The notes beneath the pieces are model-generated. The model saw only the letters and a list, made by a program, of their open reading frames with translations, was not told where the DNA came from and searched no databases. From positions 1-29,780 of IMG/VR virus record IMGVR_UViG_3300047557_001054: 29,780 nt of DNA; one strand, 5' to 3'. Positions 28,277 through 29,780 of the stretch are shown piece by piece. The stretch is from a virus. Numbering within the stretch: the stretch's first letter is position 1; each line of letters begins with the position of its first letter. The translations under genes and the position numbers were made by a program.

Positions 28277-29780
28277 CTATAAGGATCTAATAGTGACCAT
28301 CAACATTCCGCCGAAGCCAGAAAATCTCTTGTCACTAGGTGTGCGGTTTATAAAGTCCATCTCTTCGATGAGACCAATGTATGTTTCTCCAGTTCTGAAG
28401 TCTTCTACTCTGACTGTATCGCCGGTGTTTTCGATATTCTCAAGGGCAACCATCTTGGCGTAGGCGGCACCTTCGTAGCCCACTTCTACTCCGTCGTGGT
28501 CTGTCTCGTGGTCAAAGCAGAATAATGGATATTGAATCAACCGCTGTCTAGGTACAGCAGGCAAGGCTTTAACTTGATAGCCTGTAAATAGTGGACCAGC
28601 AGAGGTATCTGTGGTTGAACGAGTGAAGGCAAACTTAAATCCAAGGTACTCGTGAGCACCGGTAGGGTATGGAATACCTACTTCGGTTACGGTTGAACCT
28701 TGTAAGAATGAACCGATGTTGTATTCAGTACCGTTTTCAGAGATGGATTGGATAGATAAACCACCATCGGCAGAGTCAAAGCGAGGTAGTAAGAACTTAA
28801 ATACCTTGTTCTCGGTGGTGTTATATCTAATATAGCCGGTCTGGATGTAGCCTTGAAATACTAAACGCCCACCATCATCGGTCTCGACATACACAGCTCC
28901 ACCAGTGGAGCCAACTTTATTGGTGCAGAATGCAATACGGTTAGTTCCGTTGATAAAAGCACAGGCTGTAGTTCTGTGCCCTGTTACCCTGCTACCTGCA
29001 GTCTCTGGATAGTAGTAAGTATCCCAGGCATAAGGAAATACCAAGGTTCCTATCTGGGTAGATAGATCTACACGGGTAGTTCCAGGAGCACCATCTACGT
29101 TAGTTGCTACCCATACGAACTTGTCACGTGGGGCAAAGTCATAGACTGGTTGCTCTGATTCAAATATCAACGGGCCGTAAGCTAATGATCCATCATCAGA
29201 TACTGCAGCTACACGCATACCTTTAGTAGTTCCAATGCACATATAGCCTAGGTAGTAGTAAATCTTGTAGATTAGCTCCCCGCTAGGCATCTCAGCGGCG
29301 GTAATAGCGCTGGTTAATGATGGCATCGCACCCGCTGTAGTAAGTGTGAACTTCTGGATATTAGATTGTCCACCAGAAAAGCCTGCACAGTAGATAGCAG
29401 CACCGCTTGATGTAATGCTGGTGTAGTTAAAGTTATCCACAGGATGGGTATAGACAGCAGATGGTAGAGATGTAGCAGTAGTTGAAATTTCAAATACTTT
29501 GTTATTGATTGTAGCCACAATACGTTCCTTAGTGAATTCCATACAGGCATCGTTTACTACGATGCTGGAATCTTTCCACATCTGAGAGGCTGCAGAACTG
29601 GAGTTAATAGGACGCTTATACATAGCAGTCTTATCCACACCAGCATCTAGGATTTTGGTAATCCAGTAGACGTTAATACCATCATCACACATTGCATAGA
29701 CTGGGTAATCTGAGCCTGAGTTGTAATCTACAAAGTGCTCTAGTTCAGAGGTCCAGGTTCCTGTTGCTGCTGTTGATGGT
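28277..29780 (-). CDS. Tail protein, beta-rich (5' end outside window)
   Basis: The frame is open to the right edge (29780) with no stop, giving at least 500 residues; the Met at 29692 (MCDDGINVYWITKI) is internal. Repeated strand-turn units with aromatic residues (for example IVATINNKVFEIST, MCIGTTKGMRVAAVSDDGSL, KFVWVATNVDGAPGTTRVDL) suggest a beta-propeller, as in tail tubular/nozzle proteins of short-tailed phages. The final domain (GYQVKALPAVPRQRLIQYPL, ending FGGMLMVTIRSL) is different. The role in the tail nozzle or hub is inferred from fold and the adjacent lysis genes. Confidence 0.65.
   Translation of the reverse strand, partial: PSTAATGTWTSELEHFVDYNSGSDYPVYAMCDDGINVYWITKILDAGVDKTAMYKRPINSSSAASQMWKDSSIVVNDACMEFTKERIVATINNKVFEISTTATSLPSAVYTHPVDNFNYTSITSSGAAIYCAGFSGGQSNIQKFTLTTAGAMPSLTSAITAAEMPSGELIYKIYYYLGYMCIGTTKGMRVAAVSDDGSLAYGPLIFESEQPVYDFAPRDKFVWVATNVDGAPGTTRVDLSTQIGTLVFPYAWDTYYYPETAGSRVTGHRTTACAFINGTNRIAFCTNKVGSTGGAVYVETDDGGRLVFQGYIQTGYIRYNTTENKVFKFLLPRFDSADGGLSIQSISENGTEYNIGSFLQGSTVTEVGIPYPTGAHEYLGFKFAFTRSTTDTSAGPLFTGYQVKALPAVPRQRLIQYPLFCFDHETDHDGVEVGYEGAAYAKMVALENIENTGDTVRVEDFRTGETYIGLIEEMDFINRTPSDKRFSGFGGMLMVTIRSL

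Noticed and set aside
1-29780. Integrase, attachment site or insertion sequence
   Set aside because: No recombinase motif or terminal inverted repeats with target duplications were found; nothing indicates a temperate module inside this window.

Overview
The window looks like most of the genome of a tailed bacteriophage of an actinobacterium. Terminase, portal, scaffold and capsid genes establish the phage identity. The WhiB-family regulator and the mid-40s GC by eye suggest a low-GC, probably aquatic, actinobacterial host; this is inference. The very large putative internal virion proteins, a beta-rich tail protein and the absence of a visible tape-measure or tail-tube gene suggest a short-tailed (podovirus-like) virion. 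Genes are packed almost without gaps. Most junctions are 1-, 4- or 8-base stop/start overlaps (TAATG, ATGA, GTGA), so many genes under 60 codons can be recognised from their coupling and Shine-Dalgarno sites.

Layout. (1) About 1-14286, minus strand, is the virion module, transcribed right to left: terminase with an N-terminal HTH-like region, two small Lys-rich proteins, portal, another Lys-rich protein, three small proteins, a 1759-aa putative ejection protein, three further structural candidates, scaffold, and a major capsid protein cut by the left edge. (2) About 14287-15045 is a non-coding divergent control region. It holds a good minus-strand promoter inside a dyad, a leader full of inverted repeats, a pyrimidine-rich stretch, operator-like palindromes and a plausible plus-strand promoter. 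(3) 15046-17959, plus strand, is a run of small genes ending in a signal-peptide lytic transglycosylase that is almost wholly nested, in a third frame, inside two consecutive genes. It ends at a strong terminator near 18007-18045, where it converges with the next block. (4) 18040-26902, minus strand, is the replication, regulation and metabolism operon. It encodes an HslV/proteasome-like protease, membrane microprotein, Fe-S PD-(D/E)XK exonuclease, Zn protein, WhiB, DnaB-like helicase, glycosyltransferase, NAD-sugar epimerase, Holliday-junction-resolvase-like nuclease, split primase (CHC2 and TOPRIM genes), Nmad1-like protein, small duplicated-module genes, sigma-like factor, nuclease and FmdB-like Zn ribbon. 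(5) 26903-27059 is a hairpin-rich divergent spacer before a lone plus-strand Cys-rich gene. (6) 27408-29780, minus strand, holds a tail protein (cut by the right edge) and a lysis cassette (membrane protein, M15 peptidase, holin-like protein), closed by a textbook terminator.

Plausibly, block 3 is early, block 4 replicates, repairs and regulates, and blocks 1 and 6 form late virion and lysis transcription units. The strongest leads are the triple-frame nested transglycosylase, the phage HslV-like Ntn-hydrolase, the structured leader upstream of terminase, and the repeat built from gene-junction RBS sequences.
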